Shown in pieces: positions 45,078 to 54,262 of a stretch of DNA of 64,000 bases. The DNA is from Vibrio hannami (GTDB lineage: Bacteria; Pseudomonadota; Gammaproteobacteria; Enterobacterales; Vibrionaceae). The stretch is from contig NZ_JARQZP010000003.1 in assembly GCF_029589055.1 (NCBI RefSeq), positions 186,001 through 250,000 on the forward strand, written 5' to 3'. The notes beneath the pieces are model-generated. The model searched no databases, was not told where the DNA came from, and saw only the letters and a list, made by a program, of their open reading frames with translations. Position 1 is the stretch's first letter. Every line of letters starts with the position of its first letter. Both the position numbers and the translations under genes were made by a program.

Positions 45078-47005
45078 TCAGCTCTCGCCCTCATATCTGT
45101 AGCCAGTGCCTCTGACGGATTGAATGACGGTTGATTTTTCTTGTAGCTTTTTTCTAAGAGAGAGAACAATAGTATCGACAACATTGCTGGAGCCTTCGTA
45201 CTCTATTCCCCATACATCTTTAAGAAGTGTCTTTCTTGAAACGGCAGCTCCTTCGTTTTTTATCAATAGATCGAGCGTCTCGAACTCCAGTGGTGTCAGG
45301 TCTACACGATCTTTATTAACACATAGCTGTCGTGCCTTAGAATCAAACCAGGTTGGGAATATGTTGTGCTCTGATTTGTGCTCGATTTCCTGAAGTAGCC
45401 GGGTGGAAACCCAACCATCTACGGAGTTTGGCCCCATGTCCAGTACCGCAGAGAAGTACTGGGTATCGTCAATTTCGGTTACTTTTTCCAGGACCTGAAA
45501 GCCAAGTTCTGTAGCTATCGATGCGTAAGGCTTCAGGTTATTTAAAGTCAGATAGACCTTTCTAAGATTTGGCCGCATTTCGAGGTAATTTCTCTTGATG
45601 TCCAGCCAACACGCAGCCTGAATACCACATAAGCCTTCTCCTTCCTTCTGAGATAACCACCGACGGATAAATAAATTTTGTTCTGTAGGAGAGTTTTTCT
45701 CGTTATTGGAGGAAATGTCCTCTAACCAGTCAGCGGTAACGGGGTCAGCATTCAGTAGCTGATCAGATACGTCAGAGGGCTTTATCAGACAATAAAATCC
45801 AACCGTTTTATTGCTTTGATCCTTAACACAATGAAAAGTGTTAAGCTGTCTGTCCCACCAGTGTGAATAAGTATCAAGAGTAGAGTGTGGTTCATGTGAG
45901 GCAATAATTCTCATCACTTCCGGTTTATCTTCATCCTGAGCGGGAAGCACACTGTATTCTCTGAAGTCGTCTGGTGGGAAAAAGCACTTCTGATCACGCT
46001 GTTATCAACCAGATATAATATATCCGCGGTATAACGCCATAATTGACCAGCAGACGCGTGTTTCACTTCTTCCAGCAAGATTTGGGTCGCACGCTTGCGG
46101 TATATGGCATATCTTTCTGGAGAACGTGCTTTCAGATTGGAAGATAGTACTGTTCTTAGTACTTCATGTAAGACAAGTCCGTCTTCCCTAGCCTCAACTA
46201 GCTCCATTTTTTCTAATCCTGAATACAGGGCTTTTCCTGTTCGGGAGTCAGCTTTCAGCATCGCGCTTAACACCGACTCGCTGACCCGGCGAACGATAGA
46301 CGCGGCTTCTAACGCATCACGTAACTCTGGTTGTTTAATGTCATCCACAAAGAACTGCACCAGAGTGTTAATCACAGCGTTTGAAGGGATCTGGTGTAAA
46401 TTTCTTTCTGGTTGTTCCAACATGGCCGCGCTAGCGAGTTTTAGGGCAACAGGATGACCATGAGCGAACTGATTAACACCCATGGCCTGAACTTTAGAAA
46501 GCCCCTGGGTTTCAAGAAAATCGATGGCAAAAGTAAACGGCAGGCATTCAAGTTTAAGAGGGCAGTACTTAGAGTTAGCTGGTGGATCTATGATCCATTG
46601 ATTGTCCGGGTGCAACCTTCCTGACAGAAGCAACTTGAGCGTTCCAGACATTTTCGGCAGGAACTCTTTTCTTAACCATGTCTCGATTAAACCGAATGAT
46701 TCAAATTGATCAAGGATGAGAATAGTGCCTGGATTGATGGTGCTTTTAATCAATGCCAGATCTTCGCCTTCTGAATTTAATAACGAATTCAATTTTCGGA
46801 TAAATGCTATTGGTGTCGGCTCGACGGTTTGGCAGTCTATAGTGATGCAAACTTCTTTATGAATCGTTTCAAAATGGCGCACCAGAGTACTTTTTCCAAC
46901 ACCAGCAATGCCATAAAGCCCCACAATATCCGGACCTTCTTCGCTTAGCACCTGCTCAAGAAATTTTAGTTCAGGTGCTCTCGAGTTTTCTATGAATCCA
47001 TTCAT
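45078..47005 (-). CDS. ATPase - GNAT-like - winged-helix regulator, frameshifted as sequenced
   Basis: Two minus-strand frames overlap here. The first (47005-45914, 363 aa) is a STAND/AAA-type ATPase with P-loop GIAGVGKSTLVRHF, Walker B TILILDQFESFG and helical domains. The second (45950-45078, 290 aa) has a GNAT-like region (about 1-170) and an OmpR-type winged helix at the end (LTPLEFETLDLLI, VVDTIVLSLRKKLQ, VRGTGYRYEGES). One extra T or C at the T5/C3 stretch (45976-45983 on plus) joins them into one 642-aa protein reading ...AFFPPDDFREYSVLPAQDEDKPEVM... The merged form would be a one-component regulator with an ATP switch and a non-receiver sensor domain. Its target is unknown; a dyad overlaps its start codon. 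Confidence 0.72.
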
Positions 47006-47034
47006 AACAGTAACCTGACTATTAATACTGTTAT
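47004..47034. promoter_or_regulatory. Dyad overlapping the start of the ATPase regulator gene
   Basis: ATAACAGTA (47004-47012) and TACTGTTAT (47026-47034) form a perfect 9-bp inverted repeat in the 144-bp gap between the regulator and the divergent lipoprotein gene. It is a plausible operator for that regulator. Confidence 0.55.
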
Positions 47035-47149
47035 TGATAATAGTTTAGATAAACGTTTGCAGAAGCGATTCTCATTAAAATCTCATTAATAAAACTATCA
47101 GCAGTAACTATGTTTACTATTGTTCATTCACTAAGCAAACGGAGGAGCT

Positions 47150-47686
47150 ATGAATTCGCTTCGTGTATTAACCGGAACCATGTTACTTGTTCTGATTGGT
47201 TGTTCATCGACAACCGAGATGAGCAAGGTAGAGCGAGCTGAAAGTGCCGCACATCATGACTTGAGTAGCAAAGCGACCATTATAGATATTGATGGAAATG
47301 TTCTAAGAGAGGGCAGTCCTCATTGGCATTGTGTTCCTGGTATACCTGTAATGCCTGGGGATACCCACCCAATGTGTAACGACGAAGTGTGGGAGAAGTT
47401 ACTTAAGTCGGCTGCGGAAGGGAAGCCTTTTGAAACAGACCGAATCGGCATCTCTTATATGATGCAAGGTGACGCTTACGTAAGTAATTCCAACCCGGCG
47501 GCAACCGATCCTAATAATGGAGACGTTTGGGTTAAAGAGGGGCCTCATTTGATGATAGTTGTTCCCTCTGAATTATTAGAGGGAATCAGTGATGACCCGT
47601 TTAATGGTGGCCCATATGTTATGTGGAAGGGGACACCTTACGCACACATCATGGTACCGATTGGAAGTAAACCTCAACAAAAGTAG
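47150..47686 (+). CDS. Lipoprotein of unknown function
   Basis: 178 aa with a lipoprotein signal (LLVLIGC, lipobox Cys18) followed by a globular domain: TIIDIDGNVLREGSPHWHCVPGIPVMPGDTHPMCNDEVWEKLL, DRIGISYMMQGDAYVSNSNPAATDP, GPHLMIVVPSELLEGISDDPFNGGPYVMWKGTPYAHIMVPI. I do not recognise a named family, though the pattern resembles small uncharacterised periplasmic proteins of other proteobacteria. GGAGGAG precedes the ATG. It is divergent from the ATPase regulator and 15 nt upstream of the truncated haemoglobin gene, so they form a likely unit. Confidence 0.65.
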   Translation: MNSLRVLTGTMLLVLIGCSSTTEMSKVERAESAAHHDLSSKATIIDIDGNVLREGSPHWHCVPGIPVMPGDTHPMCNDEVWEKLLKSAAEGKPFETDRIGISYMMQGDAYVSNSNPAATDPNNGDVWVKEGPHLMIVVPSELLEGISDDPFNGGPYVMWKGTPYAHIMVPIGSKPQQK

Positions 47687-47701
47687 ATAAGGATATGAGC
47701 T

Positions 47702-48061
47702 ATGAGCGCGACGTTATTTGAAAGACTTGGCGGAACGGAAAAAATCACGCAGATCTCGGCAGATATAGTTGACTTGCACCTGAGTAACAGTGCTATCGCC
47801 AATAGATTTGCTGACTCAGATATCAATAAGTTGAAAAAAACCGTATCGGAGTTTTTTATTACGGGTACTGGAGGTCCAAACCTGTATAAAGGTGAGGATA
47901 TGAGGGCGGTGCATAAGGGCATGAATATTTCAGCAATAGAGTTTGTGGCTGTGCTAGATGATGCGCTGGAAGCGATGCAGAAAAATGGTGTAGCTCAACG
48001 CGAACAGGAAGAAGTTTTATTTGTACTCTACAGTATGCGTAACGACGTTATTCTTGTTTAG
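47702..48061 (+). CDS. Truncated haemoglobin (group I)
   Basis: 119-aa 2-over-2 haemoglobin. Landmarks are LFERLGGTEKITQISADIVDLHL, the Phe-rich FADSDINKLKKTVSEFFITGTGGPNLYKGEDM, and the proximal His in RAVHKGMNISAIEFVAVLDDAL. Group I members bind O2 and NO and can detoxify NO or buffer O2. It follows the lipoprotein by 15 nt with a GGATATG-type ribosome site. Placed within a nif region, O2 or NO protection of nitrogenase is a natural inference, but no NifA promoter is seen upstream. Confidence 0.87.
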   Translation: MSATLFERLGGTEKITQISADIVDLHLSNSAIANRFADSDINKLKKTVSEFFITGTGGPNLYKGEDMRAVHKGMNISAIEFVAVLDDALEAMQKNGVAQREQEEVLFVLYSMRNDVILV

Positions 48062-48182
48062 TGTAGATAAGTTGCAGAGTTGCTTTTTGAAGTAGCGCTG
48101 CAGCTTATGATTAATCATATTGACTCTCTTTCCAGCGAGTAAAATTCCTATGCTACACATTAAATCGGAACGGAGCTCTGTT

Positions 48183-48767
48183 ATGAAAATAGTAGACGCG
48201 ATTAAAGAAGATGCTGCAGACCTGGCATATTTGATCAATTTGGCGGGAGAAGGTATACCTGAATATCTCTGGTCAGGTATGGTCGAAGACTCAGAATCTC
48301 CTTTCGATGTAGGCAAACGACGAGCTGCAAGAGAGGAGGGCGGATTTAGCTATAAGAACGCAAGGGTGATAAAACTACAGGATTCTGTAGCGGGAATGAT
48401 TATTTCTTATCAGCTGGATGATCCATATATCATAGATAACATTGAAGAATTTCCTGATGTTGTAAGGCCTCTGGTTTTGTTGGAAGAGAAAGTACCGGGA
48501 AGTTGGTACATAAATGCAATTGCCACAAAGGAAGAGTTTCGGGGGCGGGGAGTCGCTCATCAGTTAATGATAGAAGCTGAATCCAAAGCTAAGTCCTTTA
48601 AGGCGAGATCAATGAGTCTCATCGTAGCCTCTGAAAATGTAGCGGCAAAAAATCTATATCTGAAACTAGGCTATGAAAAAGTGCATTCGTTGCCTGTGGT
48701 GGAATATCCTAATTCGATCCATGGGGGCGATTGGGATTTGATGATCAAAAAACTTGAGTCTAGCTAG
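48183..48767 (+). CDS. GNAT-family N-acetyltransferase
   Basis: 194 aa from the ATG at 48183 (GGAGC upstream; start at 48120 would add a poor N-terminal segment). The acetyl-CoA-binding part is INAIATKEEFRGRGVAHQLMIEAESKAKSF, followed by VASENVAAKNLYLKLGYEKVHSLPVV. Acceptor unknown. It lies 121 nt after the haemoglobin gene. A long first half (DVGKRRAAREEGGFSYKNARVIKL) is typical of a subgroup of uncharacterised acetyltransferases. Confidence 0.82.
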   Translation: MKIVDAIKEDAADLAYLINLAGEGIPEYLWSGMVEDSESPFDVGKRRAAREEGGFSYKNARVIKLQDSVAGMIISYQLDDPYIIDNIEEFPDVVRPLVLLEEKVPGSWYINAIATKEEFRGRGVAHQLMIEAESKAKSFKARSMSLIVASENVAAKNLYLKLGYEKVHSLPVVEYPNSIHGGDWDLMIKKLESS

Positions 48768-48911
48768 TTTAAAATTTGCCTACGGGTTCAATATTTTATC
48801 TTTCTTGATAACTATTTAGCTGGTTATTTAGGTGGTTTCGACAAGGAAAGGAGACAATCAGCATGTGATATAAAATCACTGATGTATCTACCCGTCAGAT
48901 TGGGAGGCGTT

Positions 48912-49082
48912 ATGAAAAATAGAAAGCTTGGCCATGTAATGTCATTCAGCAGAATGTTTTCATTTATTGCGTTTCTAACCGCTACATGTGCATGGATTTT
49001 AAACATGTATGTGTTATTTGCTGTTTCCACTGTATCACTTATTGTAAGCGCTGTTCTCCACATTAAAAACAAGTTCACTTAA
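48912..49082 (+). CDS. Small membrane protein, 56 aa
   Basis: Starts at 48912 (TGGGAGGCGTT before ATG). Two TM helices: about residues 11-29 (FSRMFSFIAFLTATCAWIL) and 31-49 (MYVLFAVSTVSLIVSAVLHI), with a basic N-terminus and KNKFT end. It looks like a small inner-membrane protein with cytoplasmic ends; function unknown. It stands between the acetyltransferase gene and a two-component system. Confidence 0.55.
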   Translation: MKNRKLGHVMSFSRMFSFIAFLTATCAWILNMYVLFAVSTVSLIVSAVLHIKNKFT

Positions 49083-49120
49083 CACCAAAGCAACCTGGAT
49101 AAAGGTAATAAGCACCCTAG

Positions 49121-49151
49121 CTCGCTCCAGCCTACAAGCGCGAGGAGCGAG
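49121..49151. terminator. Hairpin upstream of the second response regulator
   Basis: CTCGCTCC and GGAGCGAG form an 8-bp stem with a 15-nt loop in the 168-bp gap after the 56-aa gene. No clear T run; a transcript end is inferred. Confidence 0.5.
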
Positions 49152-49250
49152 AAGGATATAGTTAATTTTTCTAGTTCTAAACGATATCTAAACCTTTTAA
49201 CTCTCAGCAGGTATATACTGGACGGAGCCAGTTACTTGTAGAGAATAACA

Positions 49251-49946
49251 ATGACTCAAACGATCCTTATCGTTGACGACAAACTCAATGTACAAACACT
49301 GCTTTCGGAAGTACTTATCAGTAGAGGGTATAATGCTCTGTGTGCTTCCAACGGGCGTGACGCACAATTAGTTTTGAAGAAACATACTCCAAACCTGATA
49401 CTTCTTGATGTCATGATGCCGCAGATGAATGGCTATGAGTTTATTAGCGAGCTGCGAAAAACAAGCGACTTGCCGGTTATCATGATCACAGCAAAGCAAC
49501 AAGAACAAGATATCGTTAAAGGTTTTGAGCTGGGAGCGGATGACTATATCAGCAAACCATTCAAGATGAGCGAACTGATCGTGCGTGTTCAGGCGGTTTT
49601 GAAAAGAACCACCCGACAACTTTTGACAGACCCACTCCTTAGGGTTGGAAACCTTTCGCTAAGCACTGTGACCAATGAACTTTGGATCGATGATGAATTA
49701 AATCCGGTTGATCTGACATTGGCTGAACTTGCGTTACTAAGTTTCTTGATGAAGTCAGTAGAGCATACGGTTAATAAGGCCGAAATATGCAGTCATCTTA
49801 TTGAAGAGGGGTATAGTGGTTCCGAGTCGACGCTGAAGATTCATATCCGAAATCTTAGAAATAAACTTGAACTTCGGCTCAAAGGACACGTTGAGATTGA
49901 GTCGGTTTTTGGTGTTGGATATAGATTAAGGACGATACATCAGTGA
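49251..49946 (+). CDS. OmpR-family response regulator
   Basis: 231 aa. Receiver domain with DD (9-10), phospho-acceptor Asp53 in LILLDVMMPQMNG, Thr of VIMITA and Lys of DYISKPFKMSE. Winged-helix domain at about 135-228 (DLTLAELALLSFLMK, STLKIHIRNLRNKL, GVGYRL). It overlaps the kinase gene by 4 nt. It lies between accessory genes of the nif region and DUF4382, with no evidence of a link to nitrogen control. Confidence 0.9.
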   Translation: MTQTILIVDDKLNVQTLLSEVLISRGYNALCASNGRDAQLVLKKHTPNLILLDVMMPQMNGYEFISELRKTSDLPVIMITAKQQEQDIVKGFELGADDYISKPFKMSELIVRVQAVLKRTTRQLLTDPLLRVGNLSLSTVTNELWIDDELNPVDLTLAELALLSFLMKSVEHTVNKAEICSHLIEEGYSGSESTLKIHIRNLRNKLELRLKGHVEIESVFGVGYRLRTIHQ

Positions 49947-51306
49947 GAGTTCCGGTACGTAACAAACTTATAGCGACTTATCTCTTAATAAGTGTGCTGA
50001 CTGCACTTACTATTTACGTACTTACCTATTTTACGTCTGCACAACGTGTAGAGAAGTTAGCTCAGGACTATTTGACGAAAGAAATGATCCAGGAAGTTCG
50101 CCACTGGTATGCAGCGGAGAAAAGTTGGGAAGGTTTTCCTGAGTACTTTAAATCACTTCATCCTCCAATTCCTGATAATAAGCGAGCCGAAAGGAGTAGC
50201 GGACGAGAGAAAAAAGCGGGCATAGTGACCGCAGATCGGCGAGCGTTATTAAAATACCTCGAGTTTCAGCCCGGAGATATTCTTTCTGAAGCGTATCTTT
50301 CCAGAGCACGTCCTGTAAGGTATCGAGGAGAAGTTATAGCCTGGGTTATCCCCCGGAAGCTACAGGGATAAACCTAAGCTCACAACTTCAGTTATTTTTA
50401 GAAAATACGCTGGATGTCCTACTCATCTCCGTTGCTGTTAGTATTCTGCTCTCTCTTATTCTAGGGGTTATAATTGCTAAACGTGCCTTAAAGCCTATCG
50501 AGTCTTTGACCAAAGCTAGCGCGGCTATAGCTTCTGGAGATCTTCGTCAGGAAGTTTCAACTCACAGTGATGATGAGTTCGGTGATCTCTCTAATACCTT
50601 TAACAAAATGAGCAAAGATCTTTCTAATGCGGATAAACAAAGACGTCAGTTAACTGCAGATATAGCTCATGATCTTGGTACTCCTGTTCAAGTTATTTCT
50701 GGATATATAGAGATGGCTCAAGACGGAAGTCTTGAACTCAATCAAGAGCGGGTGAATACGATAGCAGACGAGCTTGAACATGTTCAGAGGCTTCTAAAAG
50801 ATATGAGCCTGCTAGCCAAAACCGATGCCAAAACGCTTTCTATTTACACCTCGCCGACGGAGATATCGTCTCTTCTAGAAAGAGTTACCCGTATGCATCA
50901 GCTGATGTGCCAAAAAAAACAGATTACGCTGAACTTTAATTGTTCGGCGGCGATGCCCCAACCTCAGTTAGATGAAGAACGGATGGTGCAGGTTTTAGGA
51001 AATCTTATAAGTAATGCGGTACGTTATGTTCCAGAAGGCGGCAAAATAGAACTCTCTTCATACTGCAACGAAAGCTATCTGACCATCAAGGTAAGCGATA
51101 CTGGGTGTGGTATTCACCCCGATGATTTACTGTTTGTCTTTGACCGCTTTTACCGATCAGATTCATCCAGAAGTGGGAAGTCAGGCAAGATGGGGCTGGG
51201 ACTTAGTATTTCTAAAGGATTAATAGAGATGCAGGGCGGGACTATCAGAGTAGAAAGTGATGGTAAATCCGGTACCCAATTTATCATCGAGTTTCCGGTT
51301 AATTGA
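49943..51306 (+). CDS. Sensor histidine kinase, frameshifted as sequenced at a C5 run
   Basis: Kinase partner of the response regulator at 49251. TM1 is at about residues 10-30, then a periplasmic domain of about 120 aa. The first frame ends at 50371. The second TM region and HAMP domain (ISVAVSILLSLILGVIIAKRALKPIESLTKASAA), the phospho-acceptor His in ADIAHDLGTPVQVISGYIE, the N box LGNLISNAVRYVPEG and the G boxes DTGCGIHPDD and GLGLSISKGL continue in another frame to 51306. Adding one C to the C5 run at 50350-50354 gives a single 454-aa kinase. HDLGTP in place of the common HDLRTP occurs in some related kinases. Confidence 0.82.
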
Positions 51307-51307
51307 T

Positions 51308-51365
51308 AACAGCCCAATGCATACCTGAATAAATCAGGTTATGTCAGGAAACTCATGGGCTGTTT
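51308..51365. terminator. Nested hairpin between convergent genes
   Basis: AACAGCCCA and TGGGCTGTT enclose an inner hairpin (ACCTGA/TCAGGT). It lies after the histidine kinase stop and before the DUF4382 stop and could end both transcripts. Confidence 0.6.
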
Positions 51366-51435
51366 ATCGAACTATTTAATATGTTGCCGAACAACAAGCA
51401 GAAAGGGGAATCCCTAGAAAAACTCTATTTTTTTA

Positions 51436-52389
51436 TTAAGGAACAACCGGAAAGTCTAGATTATGCTCTTTTGTTGGCTCAAGGATAACTTCTGAAACCT
51501 GATCACTAGGGTTTGCAATCTCGATTTGGTCATACTGAACCGGGTCATCTTCATAAGCACTACAAGTAAAGGCTACGGTGTAATTTCCAGCAGGTATAAA
51601 TCCAAATTGGTAGTCGCCGTTTTCTTCTGCCTCGACTGACGCATATGGTTCGACGTAGTTCTCTGGGAGTTCAATATTGTCATCGTAATCAGCATCAGTT
51701 GGATCAAAGTTATCAATCAGAGTATTGCCATTGTGGCCGTGTCCCTGATATAGGTAAACTACGTTACCACCATCCTCAGAACATGAACTTCCCTGATAGA
51801 ATAACGAGGGTTCAATATTACCTCGAAGAGATGCTGCAGAACGATTATCTACGATTTTAACCCCGTGTGGTTTCAGGTTATAACCATTGTTATTCCAATC
51901 ATTACCTCGTAATACAAGAGACTTGCGCAAGTCGAATTCTATTGTAAATGATTGAACCGAGTCTGTTGTTACTTCAAAACCTCCTAGTTTTAACTTATTA
52001 CTTGGCACCTTCAGATCATGCACTCCATTATTCGTTACCCAGTTCAGATAAGACTCTGGCTTAATGTGAACAATTAACTCACGATACGTACCTGTTAGAA
52101 TAGGCTCATCTGACAGTATTAACTTTGAATCGCTTCCTTGATATTCAAGTAAATCTATCTGCTGATAATCTTGACTCTCATCGGTATCAACAACGTTTAA
52201 CTGATATCGTTGACCGCTCTCGTGTATTAATTCCAGAGCATCAAAAGCTACTACTACTTCCTCTGCTTCTTCTACGGGAGCGTCGGATACATAGAATGAT
52301 ACTGATGCGGTTTTATTATTGTCAGAGCCACTATTGCAGCCTGCCAGCAATAAAACGGCAGAACTAATGGTCGCCAACTGCGTTTTCAT
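51436..52389 (-). CDS. DUF4382-family lipoprotein
   Basis: 317 aa from the ATG at 52389 (GGAAG upstream; start at 52434 would disturb the signal). Lipobox LLLAGCNSG, then a DUF4382 domain (about 27-190: ASVSFYVSDAPVEEAEEVVVAFDALELI, LDLLEYQGSDSKLILSDEPILTGTYRELIVHI, GVKIVD). A C-terminal beta domain with EDGGNVVYLYQGHG and FIPAGNYTVAFTCSA follows. Members are surface or periplasmic lipoproteins of unknown function in marine bacteria. Nothing links it to nitrogen fixation apart from position. Confidence 0.78.
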   Translation of the reverse strand: MKTQLATISSAVLLLAGCNSGSDNNKTASVSFYVSDAPVEEAEEVVVAFDALELIHESGQRYQLNVVDTDESQDYQQIDLLEYQGSDSKLILSDEPILTGTYRELIVHIKPESYLNWVTNNGVHDLKVPSNKLKLGGFEVTTDSVQSFTIEFDLRKSLVLRGNDWNNNGYNLKPHGVKIVDNRSAASLRGNIEPSLFYQGSSCSEDGGNVVYLYQGHGHNGNTLIDNFDPTDADYDDNIELPENYVEPYASVEAEENGDYQFGFIPAGNYTVAFTCSAYEDDPVQYDQIEIANPSDQVSEVILEPTKEHNLDFPVVP

Positions 52390-52541
52390 ATTTACTTCCA
52401 TTACTAGTGAAAAAATCCACGTGATTGTATTCACCCTATGTCAGGGTGGCGTCATCAGAATGTATGGATGGCAATATAAAACGCAGGGTTATAGATACGG
52501 TCGTCCGGTTTATTTTACGTATGTAGTCAAGGCAGATATCG

Positions 52542-52796
52542 CTAAGCGATAGGAATACCCGTCAAGCTTCCTTTCGGGTTAACAGGTATCTGCTTCTCAT
52601 TTAAGATTGCCTCTTCTATTGGGCAGATACTCGCACATTGCGGGTGGTCGAACTGCTCAACACAACCATTACAACGCTTGCTGTGTATCTCAAACCTATC
52701 TTTAGATGTGGTTTCGATTTTATATATCGCGTTGTTAGGGCATACCGATTTACACGCGTGACATCCCGTACACTTATCAGTAATTGAATACGTCAT
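52542..52796 (-). CDS. fdxN: 4Fe-4S ferredoxin downstream of nifB (FdxN type)
   Basis: 84-aa ferredoxin with two cluster motifs: CTGCHACKSVCP near the start and CNGCVEQFDHPQCASICP in the second half, the latter with the longer C-x2-C-x8-C-x3-C spacing of nif-type ferredoxins. It begins within nifB (20-nt overlap), so it is made with NifB, for which FdxN-type ferredoxins donate electrons during NifB-co synthesis. Confidence 0.88.
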   Translation of the reverse strand: MTYSITDKCTGCHACKSVCPNNAIYKIETTSKDRFEIHSKRCNGCVEQFDHPQCASICPIEEAILNEKQIPVNPKGSLTGIPIA

Positions 52797-54111
52797 TTTC
52801 AGCCTCCGCTATACTCGTGTCTAAACCCATCGCGATGGTTTCAAGTGCCTGATTAACGCTGGCATAGGCAAAATCTATGTTGGGTGTGACGCCTTGTTTC
52901 TCTAGCTCTCGCCAGGGCGTGATACCAATTCTGGAGCATAGTAATTCATCTACATCGGAAATTGCGTCGATAAGTGTCTGCTTATACGACTCGTCATCTC
53001 CACATTCGCTAGCTCCGGAGCAATACCTTGATGCAATTCGCGACTCGACATGCTTAAAACTCTGTGTCGAATGAACAAATTCGTAAATTTCGAATTGTTC
53101 AGCGTATCCGAAGTGAGTATTAATGATGTCTCCGTGCGAGTCGCTTGTGGCAGCTACTGCGACGCGGTAGATAGCGGCCTGGTCGTTAGATTCAGTCTCT
53201 GCGCCAGAGGAGCATCCTCCTCCAAGTGTACCTACAGCATCTGCCCGACATTGTTGGCAATGCGTCATCTGAGGCATAAAGCTTCCGGAATCTTTTCTTG
53301 CTAGCTCTATTTCATCGTCTGTGGGACCTCGTTGCCCCGTCAGTCCATAAAAGGTTCCATGTTCTGGCTCCGAAATAAGTGGCATAACATTGTGCAGCAT
53401 AGCGCCCAGGCTTCGGACTTTTTCTGATACCGCTGAAATATGAAAGTCATTTACTCCCGGAATTAATACGGTGTTCACTTTCACCAGCATACCGGCTTCA
53501 GATGCCAGCTTTAATCCTTCTAACTGACGCTTAATCAATATCTTTGCTGCCTCAACACCGCGATATCTTTGGTGATTGAAAAAGATCCAGGGATAGATGT
53601 TTTTGCCTACCTCGGGGTCGATACAGTTGATAGTAATGGTTAAGTGATTCACCCCAACTTCAATCAGATTATCAATATGTTCCGCGAGAGCCAGGCCGTT
53701 GGTGGAAATGCAAAGTTGTACATCCGGGTTTTCTTCCCGGATTAGCTTTAGCGTCGCGAAGGTACTTTGGGGGTTGGCTAATGCATCTCCGGGACCTGCG
53801 ATTCCGACAACAGATAAAGCGTCGGTTCTTTTGGTTACCGCCTGAAATTGTCTAAGAGCACCATGTGGGTCTGATAATTTCGAAACAACACCTGGTCTGG
53901 ATTCGTTGCTACAGTCATATTTGCGGTTGCAATAGTTACATTGGATATTACAAGCAGGCGCAACGGGTAAATGCATGCGAGCATACTTACTAGCATCCTT
54001 CGAATAGCAAGGGTGTTTTTCTATCTTATCCCTAACTTCTTTGCGAAAAAAATGAGTAACTTTACCGCCATCCATAGACTCGGTTCTTGTCTCATTCAGT
54101 GACTTGTCCAT
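52777..54111 (-). CDS. nifB: NifB, FeMo-co precursor synthase (radical SAM)
   Basis: 444-aa radical SAM enzyme that fuses two 4Fe-4S clusters with a carbide to make NifB-co. The SAM-binding Cys are C54, C58 and C61 (APACNIQCNYCNRKYDCSNE). Further Cys at GCSSGAETES-type and QQCRADAVG belong to the other cluster sites. The C-terminal part (about 315-430: YRVAVAATSDSHGDIINTHFGYAEQFEIYEF) is a NifX-like domain, as in gamma-proteobacterial NifB. Preceded by its own sigma-54 promoter and NifA site, and followed by the ferredoxin gene. Confidence 0.96.
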   Translation of the reverse strand: MDKSLNETRTESMDGGKVTHFFRKEVRDKIEKHPCYSKDASKYARMHLPVAPACNIQCNYCNRKYDCSNESRPGVVSKLSDPHGALRQFQAVTKRTDALSVVGIAGPGDALANPQSTFATLKLIREENPDVQLCISTNGLALAEHIDNLIEVGVNHLTITINCIDPEVGKNIYPWIFFNHQRYRGVEAAKILIKRQLEGLKLASEAGMLVKVNTVLIPGVNDFHISAVSEKVRSLGAMLHNVMPLISEPEHGTFYGLTGQRGPTDDEIELARKDSGSFMPQMTHCQQCRADAVGTLGGGCSSGAETESNDQAAIYRVAVAATSDSHGDIINTHFGYAEQFEIYEFVHSTQSFKHVESRIASRYCSGASECGDDESYKQTLIDAISDVDELLCSRIGITPWRELEKQGVTPNIDFAYASVNQALETIAMGLDTSIAEAENDVFNY

Positions 54112-54148
54112 TGATTACCTCTTCCATAAGGGATTTTAGAGGTATTGT

Positions 54149-54164
54149 TGCAATAGCTGTTCCC
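54149..54164 (-). promoter_or_regulatory. Sigma-54 promoter of nifB
   Basis: The minus strand reads GGGAACAGCTATTGCA; the GG at positions 2-3 and the GC of TTGC have the required 10-nt spacing. It is 38 nt upstream of the nifB ATG. Confidence 0.78.
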
Positions 54165-54215
54165 AGGTTTTGTATCAATAAAAACAATAAGTTAATTGTG
54201 TGTGCTGATGCGAGG

Positions 54216-54251
54216 GAGCGACAATTGTCATAAATGTAACAATTGTCGCTC
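54216..54251 (-). promoter_or_regulatory. NifA site for nifB inside a 36-bp palindrome
   Basis: GAGCGACAATTG (54216-54227) and CAATTGTCGCTC (54240-54251) form a perfect 12-bp inverted repeat with a 12-nt loop. Its centre holds TGT-N10-ACA (54226-54241). It lies 12 nt after the nifA stop and about 60 bp upstream of the nifB -24/-12 promoter. It may serve both as NifA site and as 3' hairpin of the nifLA transcript. Confidence 0.75.
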
Positions 54252-54262
54252 TGGTGCTTGTG

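Noticed and set aside
52440..52552. Short plus-strand frame (MYGWQYKTQGYRYGR...) between the DUF4382 and ferredoxin genes
   Set aside because: No ribosome site, runs into the antisense of the ferredoxin gene, composition looks random.
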